A stretch of 64,000 nucleotides of DNA from Parelaphostrongylus tenuis (taxonomy: Eukaryota; Nematoda; Chromadorea; Rhabditida; Metastrongylidae). The first letter of the stretch is position 1. The number at the start of each line of letters is the position of its first letter. The stretch lies in the NCBI GenBank assembly GCA_019055375.1, contig JAHQIW010005573.1, positions 1-64,000 on the forward strand. The letters run 5' to 3'. Positions 24,701 to 35,664 of this stretch are shown here, in pieces. Below the pieces are notes generated by a model. The model saw nothing but the letters and a program-made list of their open reading frames with translations. It had not been told where the DNA came from and ran no database searches. The position numbers and the translations under genes are program-made.

Positions 24701-27700
24701 ATTGTCAAGCTGGAAGCTTTAATGAGTAAATATTCGCATTTCTGTGCCATAAAAATGTTATACTTGCTTTATTTAGAATTCCAGTGATGAATTAATTTAC
24801 TTATTACGACATTAAGCATGAGTTAAAGTAAAGATTCTAACTCTTCGACAAAAAGCATTTTTGCATTGATTGAGAAGGAGAAATGTCGAAAGGTCTCCCA
24901 TTTTTCATCCTCTGCGTTAATTCGCCTTGTGGAGTAATATTTTTTTGAGAACTGCTCCATCGAAAACTATATGATTTCGAAAGAGTTTTTCCTTGGTAAA
25001 TCCGTTGAAATGTAACGAGGGTCCGAAATGCTACGAGCTGTTTCTTCTTAGGTTCATTTGGGCCAACATGTTTAGCAACACAATCGTTTTCGAACAGTCC
25101 TACAGAATTTGGAATTTTTCTGCTCGTACCATCCATTACTAAAATTGTACGAGAACAGTCGTGCAACGCATTGAAAGCAGTGTAAGGTTTTCGACACTCC
25201 ATAAATATTCACTTAAGCGCTCAGTGATAAGGAAAAAAGTGCTTTGCCTTTTCGGTTGTAGATAAGATGAGACTGCTAATTTTTTTCTGCCCGTTGTTGT
25301 CATTCAAACTATTAAAGCTAGTTTTCAAAGGGTCAAAACTCTGTCTACCCTTTTTACGGCAGGGCACGATGCGAGATACAGCCACAAGGATGCTGAAGTA
25401 TAGAGAAATTCGAGAAACTCTATTGAGCTTCCAGAAACCCGTCATTGCCACTGTTGATATGGTCGAGAGAAGGTGAATCCTAAGGAAGGGTGATGGAGAG
25501 TACTTCAACTGTGGTGGTTACAACGGAGATTTGAGCCTGCCATCAAATTTACTAAATCTGACTGTCTCATTGCTTAGCTGTTTGAGAGAGACAAACATCT
25601 CCAAAGAAGGAAAAAATCAAAGTAAACAGAATATCACAATCACATTGTTCTGCGAAAGAATAAAAGGATTGTTCTTTCATTTTCAGGATATGTAGATTTC
25701 ACAGAAAAATTGGTTGTCTACTCTAGAAAGTCTATCCGGAGTTTAAAGGCAAAATTATACTGACAATCTACGAAAGCAGTCACGGTTTAACGAATAGTTC
25801 GAATTCCTTTACCATTTGTGCTTATTTTTATCAACACTTCTGTGCTGTCTACCCCTCATTTCTATTTGGTTAATTTTTCTCCTCGCTTTTTTCCGAATAT
25901 TTCTTATTTTCTCGTGAGTTTGTAGAAGACGTTCCGTATCACTTATTACCTAGAGTAAACATTATTTTATAGCAAGACAGACGACGTTGTGGTTTTCGAA
26001 TCATGACACTCAACACAATGAAATAGACGGCCTGAAATTATCAGAATCATAAGTTAATCCTGAAAACAGGTATTAAATAGGCGATATTTTTAATGACAGA
26101 AAATTCTATTCAAAGAAACATTTCTAAAAGTAAAACAGCTCTTTTTGCAAAATCTTGCATTATACCGTTTGTATCGAGTGTCTTGTTAAGAGCACGCTCA
26201 AATCTCAATATACCTGGTAATTATTTTGAGCCCTACATGTAGTCTCTTATAGGCACTCACAGAGCTTATTGCACATGTTTCAGCCTTAAAAGCTACGATA
26301 GTTAGACAGTACACTCGTCTTATCAATCCCCTCGGCGGCCCCTACATCCTATAGAGATTAGGCGACGACAAACAATTTCCACGTTTATCCAAGTAAAATA
26401 AATAACTAGATCGGCAGTATTTGACACTCGATTGCTCTTAGCTTGATGAAATGTGTGAATAGTACGCCTGCTAATTTTCTATGTAAAGGGTTGGAAATCC
26501 CCGCGAGCTTTGGTTAAGACGAAGGGTACTGCCTAAGTAACGAAGCCGCCAATGTCGAAATACGTGTAATGGGCTCTGAAAGTTTCCACGACAGACCAGC
26601 GTGTGGCGCAAAAATATCTTCCAACTACGTCCTAAATCTTGCACTTCCGTTTCCCACTTTCTTGCGCCTCCGATATTGTTAAAAGTACTGTCATTTTTTG
26701 GGTGAGAATGGCTAATACTAGAGCATCTCTTCCTGCTTAGAATTCCTCCAGGGTCGGCTTGGTGGATCACAGGAATCTTCGTGTACGTACGTACGTACTT
26801 ACGTATGTATGTATGTATGTGTGAATGTATGTATGTATGTATGCATGTATGTACGTATGTATTCAAGTATGTATGTACGTGTGTATGTATATATGTACAT
26901 AACTATGTATGCATGTATGTATGTATGTATGTATGTATGCATGTATGTATGTATGTGTGCACGTACGTATGTATGTATGTATGTATGTACGTACGTACGT
27001 ACGTATGATTTAAGTATGTATGTACGTGTGTATGTATGTATGTATGTATATAAGTATATATGTATGCATGTATGTGTGTATGTTTGTCTGTTTGTATGTA
27101 TGCATGTATGTATGTACGTATGTATGTATTATGTGTCTGTGATTTCCGTGCATTTTTGTGTATATGTGTGCACGTCTATGAAGGTGTGCATGTTGTGTGT
27201 GTGTGTGTGTTAATGTACATTACCACTGGTTTCTGCTACCTAGGTCTTTTTTGCTTCTTTCATTTATGTCAACTCCACGTTTCGTTGATTGGAAGCATGC
27301 TCACTCCACTCCGTTGTTTTGGGACCATCTTTCCATTACGTTGTCACCTTGCTTTGGTTTGATCTACATCATGAACCTCTACTCGGGATGGTCGAAGATC
27401 TGGACTGTGTAGTCCGAGCAAATGTTAGATGCACCAGGCAGGCTTCTAATAAGATCAGTTTGGCATTTAGACGTATGCCCTTATCATTTTCATCGTCGTC
27501 AATCGTAAATAAAGCCTATCTGATGACCACTTTATATGTGACATATGAAATTCAGAAGGGGTGGTTTATTTATCCTCATTCAGTATCTCCATAGCTCTAT
27601 TGTTTCTCATGAGCTTTGTCTCTTCTAAACTTTTATCTTCAGTCTTATTCCATTAGCTCTCCCATTGAGCTCATCAGTTATCTTTCCAGAGGGCGATAGT

Positions 27701-30700
27701 ACCGTAGGCTAAACAAAAGATCAATCAGATTTTTCTCTAATGCGTATTCTTCCTTTGTTGTCAATTGAGAAGCTCCATTATCCATATCAGCAGTAAACAA
27801 GTTTAGCGAAATGGTATTTTAGTCGATACTTTTTTCTTCCAAGAATGATAATGTGGCAGAAAAAAGCGATTGACTGGAATTTTCTATGCGGAGGCGATCG
27901 TTTAGTATGCCCAAAAATAGTCATAAAGTGGCATGTTTTGACCACCAAAAACTTGCATAACTGACAAATACTGAGACCGCAGATAGGAAACACCCTCGAC
28001 ATATTTATACGACTGTTCATGGTTATTAGATGCTTCATGCAAATGAATTCATTCCGAAATCACGCTTGCTTCCTTTGTCAAGTTTCATGCGAAGATTCTA
28101 ACCGCATGCAAACCCTAGCCGCTTCTCGAAGGGCTTTTATAGCACTTTGGACACGAAAATCATAATATTACAGCTGCAGATATACTCTCAATCTTACTTC
28201 TTGGACAAATGGAACTTTTTCTGCATTATATGAAAAATACTTTAGATCTTCTAATTCTGTACACCTTGATGAAAAGTGGCAGGGTGCGCTGAATGTTCTT
28301 TGAACTCAAAGGACTCGCCTGTGATGACGAAATAATAATTGGGTAGCAACGTCTAATTAAAACATCAAAGCTGATTTTTTCCAACTGAATAGGTTATTAG
28401 ATCCACATTAAGTTTGACATGTCGATCATACTCATCTTCATCACAAGCAATCGTCAAGCAGTGATAATTCGATGTGAGTTGCCACTTTCTGGCTACTTTT
28501 TGCAGGCACTGTTGAATTCTCAAAATTCGCTTGCTCTTAAGTAGACGAAATACCGCTGAGGTTTCTCATTACTTTCCATTATTCTCTGAGGAGTACGTCG
28601 CCTACGATTCTCGGGCTCTATCATCTATTGAGTCTATTTACAGTTGGGCGAGAATACATTGATGTAGACCGATTTTGCTGCCACTATAGAGAACTGTTTG
28701 ATCTTTTACCATAGACTTTTTCTATACATAGCGCACTTTTCAGTATTTAAAAATCACTGGGAAAAATTAACGTGATGGGCGATAGTGTCAAGAGAAATTG
28801 AGAATTACTTTATACCCTGATGACTTTCAATAATCTAGTAACTGTTATTACCTTGTTGTGGTGTTATCTCACGTGCCCTAATTTCGCATATAAGAAAGAT
28901 ATTGTAAAGATAGAAAGACGAGAGGAGCCCACCTCAGCCATAACTCCATAAACTAAGAATAATATCCCGAGATAAATATTTACATATCCAGTTTTTCTGT
29001 CCGAGTCTCTGTAAAAGTAACAATATGTTATCGGCATAATAATTTGACCCATAAAATGTCCTGAAACGCTGAGCGTTTCGACGACTTCGTCTTCTTTATA
29101 ACATGATCAACCACTACATTAGCGAGGCTACTGCTCTTTCATAACTTTTTCTGCGATATAAGGCTTCGAAGCCGTGAGCAGTCTCAATCGTCAACGAGTT
29201 TGGTCTGACGGGCACATAACGGCATTGCATTCAGGTAAACCGCCATGATTTCTTTCGGATTTTGACATTATTGTATCTCAAGGAAATCGAAAATATAGTT
29301 ACCAAAGAGCTCGTGTGGAGCAGTGGTGAGAGGTGCTTTGTGACACACATGGTCGATGGCTCCATTTCGCACTTGAGACTCACCAAGTTTCCCATCCTTT
29401 TAGGGTTCGTGAATTGATGCCAGACTTGTTTGAAGGAGCAGCAGTACTGATTTGATATACCGTTAGGCATATATACGAATACAATGATATACGAATTATT
29501 GTAAAGTCCAGATATGCATTCGATCACCTCAAACAAATCTAAAAATAGAATACGAATGCATCGCTCATCCCTTGCAGTATGACTGACGTCACGAGCTTTA
29601 TTTTTTCCTCATAACTATCTTGGAAGGGGAGAAGAAGAGGAGAGGAGGAAGGCGCCGTGGTCGAGTGGTTGTGATGCCCGTTCGCGGTGCGCGTAAAGTC
29701 GAGCCTTTCCCCTCCCACCCCAACACTCTCCGGCAGTTAACAAGAACGTCCTATGGAACGCCACAACTACGCTATCCTCAAGATTGCAAAGAGGCATGCT
29801 CAACCAGTATTCTACGTTATTCAAGTAGAAGACGGAAAGCGAATCGATTGCTGGAAGTACTAGGATCCGCACAATAACAATTGTGATAACGGGTCATGTA
29901 AATATAAATGTAAAGTAATAAAACTATCCTGATCATGACATGCAGCAATTTTCTAAACAAGGATTAGATGCCTTCCTCTCAAAAAAAAATGAGGCTGGCG
30001 AACGAAGAAGTCGGTGGAGTTACTCTCAAGCTGGTTGATGTCTTTGAATCTTTTCTACCGCGGGCAGATGCCTGATTTCTTCAAAGCGTGGCGAGGCGAG
30101 TTCGCAAAGCGACATCGACCTTTATTTCGCAGAAGAGCTATATTGAGTCGTTTTTCCTTTTCTCGCAATGCTGCGGCTGAGCTCCAGAATTGTTTTATGT
30201 AGATGTTGCATTGATAATCTGTTTGTTTGAGCAGCTTCCAAATAGCAAGCCATTCTATATCCAAAGAACCGAGAGCGTCTCAGCATGGAACGTGGACTTT
30301 GGTTAAGCTGATGCGTCTTCGCTGCGAAACAGCTAGCAGACATGGCGTGTGTTGTTCCCGTGGTAGACCCAGAGCTCACCTCTAGTAATGACATACTTAA
30401 GAAAGTCCTGCATGTGCGGTTGCAGCAGGAAACTTTCGCAGATTTTTGCGGGTGCGGCGCCGTTGGGGTCACTCATTGCATGAGGTGTCCATCGAGACAT
30501 CACTCTATGGTAGCCTATATACCTTAGATGGTGAGCGATGGTGCTACGGCCGTATCTAAGTGCTGCTCTGATTCCTATAATACCATCCGAGTGCAATTCC
30601 AGCTTTCAGCGTGGAGCGTCCTCGTCAGAAGTGACTGGTCGGCCGCTGTGAGGTTGACTATGACAGCTCTTTTCAGAACAGTGGCTCAGAAGCCGATGAG

Positions 30701-31651
30701 TGGCCGTACCTTTCCCAAGGCAGTGATGATGCTTTCCTCAGACTAATCTCCAACTAAGAGTCGTGAAGTAATCAAGAGTGATTGGCACTGGTCCATTTTG
30801 ATTCTCAATCAAATAAGTCACTGCGCCCATGCCCTCTTGCAGTCGTCCTGACTAAAGCTGCTAGAACATTCTCCAGCATACGAAAACCCAACTTGAAACA
30901 AAAAAAAACTGAGGAAAATAGTAGTGTGAAAGAAATTTTGAGACAAAACCTCTTTTAAAATCCACAAAAACTCCTTATTTGATGCTTTCTTTGCAGTTTT
31001 ATGATGTTTTGCATTTCTGAGAATGCTGAGTTGCATGAAAAGTGTCGCAGCAGGGCCTCAGGTGGTGAGTGGTAGCAGAATCTCTGGTAAAGATGAAAGG
31101 CAGCTGCAAAGCCCAATTGCTGTCCAGAGTTTTGTTTATCACTTATCATTCTTAGTTATTCATATAATTCGGTTAGTTATGCATAGTATTGATGAAAACT
31201 ATCTCAGAATAAAAGCTACTTTACGAGAAAAAAATTCACTCCCTGTTTTGTGAGGCGTGAGATACCCGTTTTAATCAGATGATATGACGCCTAGATTGAC
31301 CCAGATCTAAGGTATTAGCGCTTCGGATATTGTAGGAAAATATTGCCGTCGGAGGAATTTTGAATATTGGAAAGATCTGATGCGAAATAACAAATCAGCT
31401 GGCAAAGCTGAAGTAATATGTTGGGAGAAAACATCTGGGTATTTAAGCTTCTGCTACTTCGCATTTATAGTTAAGGTGAATAGTCAGTTGGAGCAAAAAA
31501 CACCATACAGGATTGAGAATTTGACGAAACAGTAACAAATAGAAAATTTTGGATGTACAAGAATAAGAAAGAGGAAAGTAAAAATCACGTACTTGCATTC
31601 ATAGTTTGGTATGCTCTCAACGTCACCATAAGCTCTTATCAACCATTCCAT
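15563..31651 (-). CDS. srt-like seven-transmembrane chemoreceptor, gene B (9 exons, 327 aa)
   Basis: Tandem paralog of gene A with the same nine-exon plan and phases. Exons: 31593-31651, 28933-29008, 25950-26031, 23317-23436, 20783-20868, 18699-18848, 16299-16430, 15833-15962, 15563-15711. All introns are GT-AG and the joined frame is open. Srt landmarks are present: LSCYKIM, LWCWGC with LLAINR, YPHTANNLLVV, LSWAQKS, GWQLGHGFPPFVYL and LNRTIQ. Exon lengths equal those of gene A except the last, whose C-terminal tail diverges after an indel and is arginine-rich (RRPEALQRRRHSLEVKK). Hand count gives 215 identical of 275 residues over exons 1-8, and substitutions are mostly conservative, which suggests both copies are maintained. 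Predicted role: G-protein-coupled chemosensory receptor in the plasma membrane, ligand unknown. Homologous intron sequence (27.6-28.1 kb against 49.6-50.1 kb) shows that a whole segment was duplicated. Confidence 0.9.
15833..15962 (-). CDS. gene B exon 8 (TM6 and TM7 start)
   Basis: Acceptor TTTATAG, donor GTAACA. Encodes FFIQSSLICMANLVASLIYV to GHMGWQLGH. Confidence 0.92.
16299..16430 (-). CDS. gene B exon 7 (TM5)
   Basis: Acceptor CCTTTTCAG, donor GTGAGT. Encodes YHNYPHTANNLLVVVMTTLI to GLSWAQKS. Confidence 0.92.
17804..17851 (-). ncRNA. R3 hammerhead, mutated core
   Basis: Stem I GTGGTA/TACCAC is perfect; stem III ACAG/CTGT with loop GCGC; GAAA; triplet GTA. The core reads GTGATGA (first C changed) and the 5' strand of stem II is decayed. 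Confidence 0.7.
18178..18225 (+). ncRNA. R3 hammerhead, mutated core (opposite arm)
   Basis: Stem I GTGGTA/TACCAC and stem II GTCC/GGAC are perfect, and GAAA is present. The core reads CTATTGA and the triplet is GCA. The two arms have different lesions, so their ancestor was complete. Confidence 0.7.
18699..18848 (-). CDS. gene B exon 6 (TM4 and following loop)
   Basis: Acceptor TTATTTAG: the TAG at 18849-18851, which looks like a stop if the open frame is followed, is the splice acceptor. Encodes LFGNYRTYLVLVLPFIYCLY to HSDSGK, 50 residues; donor GTATGT. Confidence 0.85.
19105..19158 (-). ncRNA. hammerhead-like motif, fourth type
   Basis: Core CTGATGA and GAAA intact, stem III AC-GTAC-GT, triplet GTA. 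Stem I pairs GTGGAG with a bulged TTACCAC; stem II is weak. Confidence 0.55.
19820..20530 (+). pseudogene. mariner transposase relic with D34D signature
   Basis: Remnants begin near RLSSHKLKRTRESKLCRLI, shift to TVTIDENWIFFDS (first catalytic Asp, near 19965) followed by a stop after SRPSQ, then SPGQQRTSTPKRNRLAPKA and IIFWD, and shift again to VILLQDNAKPHVTKKTRKKL and HPPYSPDLSPSDFHLFKSL. The Asp of DNAKPH and the Asp of PSDFHL are separated by exactly 34 residues. The C-terminal WQNCIQTDG lies near 20480-20500. At least three frame changes make it inactive. It lies in intron 5 of gene B. Confidence 0.85.
20783..20868 (-). CDS. gene B exon 5 (TM3 end, NR motif)
   Basis: Acceptor TTTTGCAG, donor ACG|GTCCTT (weak but positionally conserved). 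Encodes LWCWGCMNSLLLAINRLLEV and SNKPLKHT. Confidence 0.8.
21150..21600 (-). pseudogene. mariner transposase relic, C-terminal third
   Basis: MFQQDNAKLHTTRETKTKFG and LPHPPYSPDVASFDCSL (21440-21544) match the last two catalytic blocks. DQRQKVVDVVG in another frame near 21270 matches the C-terminal RWQKVIDNDG motif. It lies in intron 4 of gene B. Confidence 0.8.
22640..22840 (-). repeat. R2 retrozyme-like fragment with intact ribozyme
   Basis: Minus-oriented R2 copy containing the family marker cttaagaaaacactcgaaa (22655-22675) and the hammerhead at 22763-22805. It lies in intron 4 of gene B. Confidence 0.8.
22763..22805 (-). ncRNA. minimal hammerhead ribozyme, R2 (intact)
   Basis: Stem I GCCCGA/TCGGGC, six perfect pairs. 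Core CTGACGA; stem II GATC-GCAA-GATC, perfect; GAAA; stem III only two pairs (AC/GT) around loop ACGT; cleavage triplet GTA at 22769/22768. Very short stem III is the form known from Penelope-like element ribozymes, which are thought to act as dimers. Confidence 0.9.
23317..23436 (-). CDS. gene B exon 4 (TM2 and start of TM3)
   Basis: Acceptor TTTGAAG, donor GTAAGC. Encodes VNDMAALTVNALLTGYFWII to GSIGL; 34 of 39 residues match gene A. Confidence 0.9.
24837..25202 (-). other. unassigned 121-codon open frame inside intron 3 of gene B
   Basis: MECRKPYTAFNALHDCSRTI to SMQKCFLSKS. No transposase, RT or receptor motif, and no partner in the paralogous intron of gene A was noticed. Listed only because of its length. 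Confidence 0.15.
25950..26031 (-). CDS. gene B exon 3 (TM1 end, loop, TM2 start)
   Basis: Acceptor ATTTCAG, donor GTAATA. Encodes AVYFIVLSVMIRK to LSCYKIMFTL. Confidence 0.88.
26165..26600. repeat. R2 inverted pair, decayed
   Basis: The left part is minus-oriented: a cactcgata marker near 26180 and a GAAACATGTG hammerhead remnant near 26270. The right part is plus-oriented: aatgtcgaaatacgtgtaat near 26548. It lies in intron 2 of gene B. Confidence 0.6.
26780..27130. repeat. GTAT/GTAC tetranucleotide microsatellite
   Basis: About 350 bp of imperfect (TGTA)n with TACG and TGCA variants; reading frames through it are artefacts. It lies in intron 2 of gene B. Confidence 0.95.
28933..29008 (-). 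CDS. gene B exon 2 (TM1, first half)
   Basis: Acceptor TTTACAG, donor GTGGGC. Encodes DSDRKTGYVNIYLG to YGVMAE; 21 of 25 residues match gene A. Confidence 0.88.
29306..29612 (+). mobile_element. S1 SINE, older copy
   Basis: gcagtggtgagaggtgcttt head and ccagatatgcattcgatcac body match the 54 kb copy. It lies in intergenic sequence of intron 1 of gene B. Confidence 0.75.
29640..29885 (+). mobile_element. tRNA-headed SINE, family S2
   Basis: Head GCCGTGGTCGAGTGGTTGTG with an anticodon-arm-like ttcgcggtgcg; tail taggatccgcacaataac. The tail resembles the 3' end of the RTE relic at 3.2-4.45 kb. Confidence 0.7.
30050..30760 (-). pseudogene. mariner-like (SETMAR-type) transposase relic
   Basis: Pieces in shifting frames on the minus strand: HSGRPVTSDEDAPR (N-terminal helix-turn-helix linker, near 30640), RSTIAHHLRYIGYHRVMSRW and TPHAMSD (near 30480-30540), GELWVYHGNN in place of DEKWVLYDN, then SAAALREKEKRLNIALLRNK and ANSPRHALKKSGI (near 30090-30180) in place of the block with the second Asp. 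It lies in intron 1 of gene B. Confidence 0.75.
31593..31651 (-). CDS. gene B exon 1 (start)
   Basis: Encodes MEWLIRAYGDVESIPNYEC plus two bases; donor GTACGT. ATG at 31651 follows gttcag-ta, the same AG-two-bases-upstream layout as gene A. Confidence 0.85.
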
Positions 31652-31971
31652 TACTGAACTATATCAAAAACCTGGAATTTGAGAATTTAGGTTGTTTAGC
31701 CCAAAAACCATGCGATACACGGGAAAACACAGTAGAAAACAAAAAACACCGCAGAAACCCGTATGATGATTAGCCACTCCCCCAAAGACATCAGTTGAGT
31801 ACACGCCTACTTTTGAAAGAAAACAGAACTCATGCTCTCTGATCAACGGAAAGAAAGCATAACATTCCACGAAACCGACTGTTTTTAAAACCTCGTAATG
31901 AACATTCAAAATAATTCCAAAAAAGAAAGAATGTTTTAGCCTAAACGAGGTTGGTACGCCAGGGCCATACA

Positions 31972-32011
31972 CTGGTGGTTTCGGAGGTTTAGGCCTCCTC
32001 GTCAGTGACCC
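31972..32011 (-). ncRNA. damaged R1 hammerhead
   Basis: CTGACGA and stem I are kept, but the stem III to GAAA segment is altered (acactggtggtttcgg) and stem II is mutated, so it is probably inactive. Confidence 0.65.
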
Positions 32012-32458
32012 CCGCCCCACATTAAGCCCTGCATTGTAGCAAGGAGGGAGGCGTATGTGGTATGTGGTGATGGCATAGTCTACAATGACACTGGTCCATC
32101 ACCACTTTCAGTCGATGGAGTTCGGCTGGTAGACAAAAACAATCCATAAATCGACTGTTTTTAAAACCTCGTAATGACATTCAAAATATTTCCAAAATTT
32201 TCCAAAACCTCCGAAACACCGGTGTATGGCCCTGGCGTACCAACCTCGTTTAGGCTAAAAACATTCTTTCTTTTTTGGAATTATTTTGAATGTTCATTAC
32301 GAGGTTTTAAAAACAGTCGATTTTATGGATTGTTTTGGTCTACCAGCCGAACTCCATCGACTGAAAGTGGTGATGGACCAGTGTCATTGTACACTATGCC
32401 ATCACCATACCACATACGCCTCCCTCCTTGCTACAATGCAGGGCTTAATGTGGGGCGG

Positions 32459-32507
32459 GGGTCACTGACGAGGAGGCCGAAACCTCCGAAACACCGGTGT
32501 ATGGCCC
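32459..32507 (+). ncRNA. hammerhead ribozyme, type I, R1 (intact, plus strand)
   Basis: GGGTCA, CTGACGA, stem II GGAGG/CCTCC, GAAA, ACA-CCGG-TGT, GTA, TGGCCC: the same complete motif as 14591-14639 on the other strand. Confidence 0.88.
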
Positions 32508-32555
32508 TGGCGTACGAACCTCGTTTAGGCTAAAAACATTCTTTTTTTTCTGAAA

Positions 32556-34534
32556 GCATAACATTGATAAAGCGGTGTTTTTAGACCTCAAACAGGGATC
32601 CTCAGCTTACCGTCCAGCTTCTTCGCGGAAAACGATGCCTAGGCACGCGTCGTCGATAAACCATTCGTAGCTGTCTTTTCACCAAGAGCAATAACATATG
32701 AAGACTCACACAAGATGTTTCAAGATTTTCATCTTCATCACTGTGCGGATTATAAATGCGACATAGCTAGAAAACGAGAACAATTAAGATCTGCAGTAAT
32801 AAGTCGCTGGTGTCGTTAAGTGATCATGTGGATCATGACACGGGCCGATTAGTTAGACGAACATTCGAATCTCAATAATGTCTCTTCTGTTCCATCTGGT
32901 GTATAAGTTCTTTTGTCATTCTCGCTACAGTCTCGAATCATTTGTGCTGCCTCAATCAATCGTCCCTTCTTGATCGTTACAGATTTGTCTGCTTGCTTTC
33001 TTGACTTCCCCACCCTGACAGACATTGCCGTAAGTTTTCCCTTATCGGTGTTTATGAGCATAAATGAGTTAGAAGTTAGTTAATTTCATAAACATAACAA
33101 ACCTTTATCGAACACATAATGTTTTCATGTAATAATTAGAAAAACACGAAGTTGTTACAGACATTTTACTAAGCTAACGTTTTGGCGCTTTCACCTTTTC
33201 GGAGTAATGATCATTATGTTTGATTGCCTACAGTAGGTTATCCTCCTCTATACATGCTGAAAAGCATGCCGACTACTTTGCATGATAAGTACCTAACCTA
33301 CTACCATCCATTTTGATCTGTTGTAATGGTGGATACTGATTATTCATGCAAAGGCTGAGTAATGGTTGGTTTCGAAAAATCTGCATAAGAAACTGAAGAT
33401 GGTCAAGAAGCAGGATATCAAATGTCAACACCATGTTACTTCATATCCGAAACATCGAGATGTAGCTTCTCTTTGGTAGAAATGAAAGCCTATTTGAACT
33501 AAAGCGAGAATCTGCCGCAAACCTTTCGTACTGGGTAGTGACACCAAACTGATAAGCATCACTACTAAATCTAAGATGTCAGTCGTTGAAAGTCGTGTTA
33601 ACCTCATGAGATATTTATACTGTGGAGTGCTATACATTGGCTTCATACACCTCCTCGAACACTACCATCCCAACTTTTTGATAGCGATTCTTTCATCTTC
33701 TTAGTTTTTGCCGCACATTGAACCTATATAGCTTTTTCCTACTCCGCGATTAATGAGAATTTGGTTTTAATGTTCAAGTATCTTCCACTTTTGCATGATA
33801 TTGTCACAAATCGAAATAGAACCGTTTGAATTGGTTTTGTTCTGAGAATTCGTTATGTTCATTTACTCACTGTTTCCTTGGTGAGCAAACACGTGGTTGC
33901 TAATGAAATCTGACTTCATAGCAGGATATTTCAACGGACTGCATCTTTCTCAGAGCCTGGAAGATTTGAAATGACACGCAATTGGCAAGACATTTTGATC
34001 CACTTTACTCTTTCAGTCATTGATGGAGGGGAGCCGCACAGAGTTTTACATGAGTAAAAGATGTACCTAGCCCAGATGTTTAGATTTGAGAAGTCAGTGC
34101 ATAATAGAGCATTTCTCCTTCTCTTTGGTGTTTCGGAAATTATCCACAATGCTTCGTCGGTTTTACTCTGAAGTTTCAACAGCGGAGTAGATGTTCACGG
34201 CGTCGAGTATTCACCAATTTCTCTTCGTTTTACCGCCATTTTGTCCATTATCTCGTCAGTTTATCAAGAAACGAATTTAGCAGAAGCCAACACCATTGTT
34301 CAAAACAAGAATGCAGTAACTGCCAGTACTTTTCTCTGCGCATTTGTGAGCGGCAGCGAGAACAAGACTAGTGTGCCTCGAAAGGGAATAATGCCATTCC
34401 ACCCATCGTAGATTTTATTCTTAAATGCTAGTGCGAATGATTTTAGTCGAGAGGTGATGATTACCTAAGGTCTAGGCATATACGAGTTGTTTACTACTGC
34501 TGCTTTTTTTTTGTTTTACCCGACCCGATAGCGC
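32556..34534. other. intergenic, no gene seen
   Basis: Sequence between the R1 palindrome and the S2 fragment; short frames only and no recognised repeat. Confidence 0.5.
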
Positions 34535-34610
34535 ATGTTAATGTGCGGATCCTAGCTTCTAGCACTCGCTTCATTTCCGCTCATATATCCTCTACAAAGA
34601 TCTTCAAATA
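34535..34610 (-). mobile_element. S2 SINE, 3' end fragment
   Basis: gtgcggatcctagcttctag is the reverse complement of the S2 tail. Confidence 0.5.
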
Positions 34611-34949
34611 TTCCTCGTATTACTTTAACTGCTGCTTAAAAACTTCATCTTCTTCATGAATGACTTGAGATACTGGTCGGTCAAACTGCAATCTCGGAAA
34701 AACCCGAAATCACGCATCTAGTGGGGCGCTCAGAGATTGATTACGGGAGAGTACGAAGAAATGAAATCGAACCAATGTCTTGTTTTTTTGATGGACCGCA
34801 TCAATAGCCACTCGGCTTCAGCTTCAAACTCCTCGTCTTCTTGTTAATCAGATTCAAATATTTGAACAGATATACTGGCATTCAGAAGTTCTTATAAGTT
34901 GATAAAAACGTATCGTGAACGAGTTTGGTTTCGTCTTTGGTCAACGGTT

Positions 34950-35270
34950 TGTGCAAGTCATAGAAGTTGTAGGAAGCGAGCGGTTCAAGGAGCGTTTGAG
35001 TACATCAAGAATGCTGTGACGAGAACAAAGACACCTGACTTTGTGCCCACCTTTTCAACTCAGCAATTATCTCTGTCTTAATATAGGCACCAGAAGCCTG
35101 GTCGCATCATAAGCAGGATGGATATTCACTTAGAGATATAGACTTCGCAGTTGACAGGTCGACGCTAGGAGTACTCTTAGCATGTAAGAGAAGGAGTCAG
35201 AGAGCTCTTATTTCTGCTTCATCAAAACTATCTCTGCAGGACATTCGAACGTAGGTACTAATAGGTGTCT
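34950..35270 (+). pseudogene. RTE reverse transcriptase relic, C-terminal segment
   Basis: Pieces in changing frames: AFEYIKNAVTRTKT (compare FKSIEDVVKRTKN in the full-length RTE), AHLFNSAIIS, APEAWSHHKQD, then DIDFAVDRSTLGVL (compare VIERAVERSMLGV). It lies head to tail with nothing intact and ends about 380 bp from the full-length RTE. Confidence 0.7.
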
Positions 35271-35646
35271 TCATCTTACTCAATATTCAGCGACTTTTTT
35301 TCATTATTTGGTTGCAATATAACGACTGCAATTGAATAAAAGCGTAACAAGCTCAGAAATTAGAATGAGTCCAAAGAATGATGATGTTCGCGAGTTACAA
35401 ACTATTCATGTAACTTTTTCACCTACATATAAATGCAGATGGTTGACCTCAGCAGCATACACACCCGTGCATTGTGTAGTAATCGCCCTAACGCTTGAGT
35501 TCGCTTCTAATCCACTTCAGAGCTCTTCTCGTCTAATACAATCTGATTTTTTGCTGCATGAGTGTTCCATGCTTCGCTGTCCATGTATCTCCTTCTGAAT
35601 CTCGAAGATGAGATAGGTTTTCAAAATCTAAGCTAATCATTTCAGC

Positions 35647-35656
35647 AGAACGTCAT
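35647..35656. repeat. target-site duplication, 3' side of the RTE
   Basis: AGAACGTCAT on the plus strand, identical to the copy at 39011-39020. Confidence 0.85.
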
Positions 35657-35664
35657 CACCTGTA

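Larger units (their letters stand above)
31880..32555. repeat. R1 retrozyme-like inverted dimer
   Basis: A minus-oriented R1 copy (31880-32165) meets a plus-oriented one (about 32190-32555), forming a large palindrome. The plus arm has a full unit of 275 nt between the cleavage points 32226/32227 and 32501/32502. It lies just upstream of gene B exon 1. Confidence 0.88.

Noticed and set aside
26780..27213. Met-Tyr-Val-Cys-rich open frames
   Set aside because: Translation of the GTAT tetranucleotide repeat.
29061..29105. Hammerhead-like gacgaagtcgtcgaaacgct
   Set aside because: It has GACGA and GAAAC, but the core reads AAGACGA and stems I and II do not pair; I could not build a fold.
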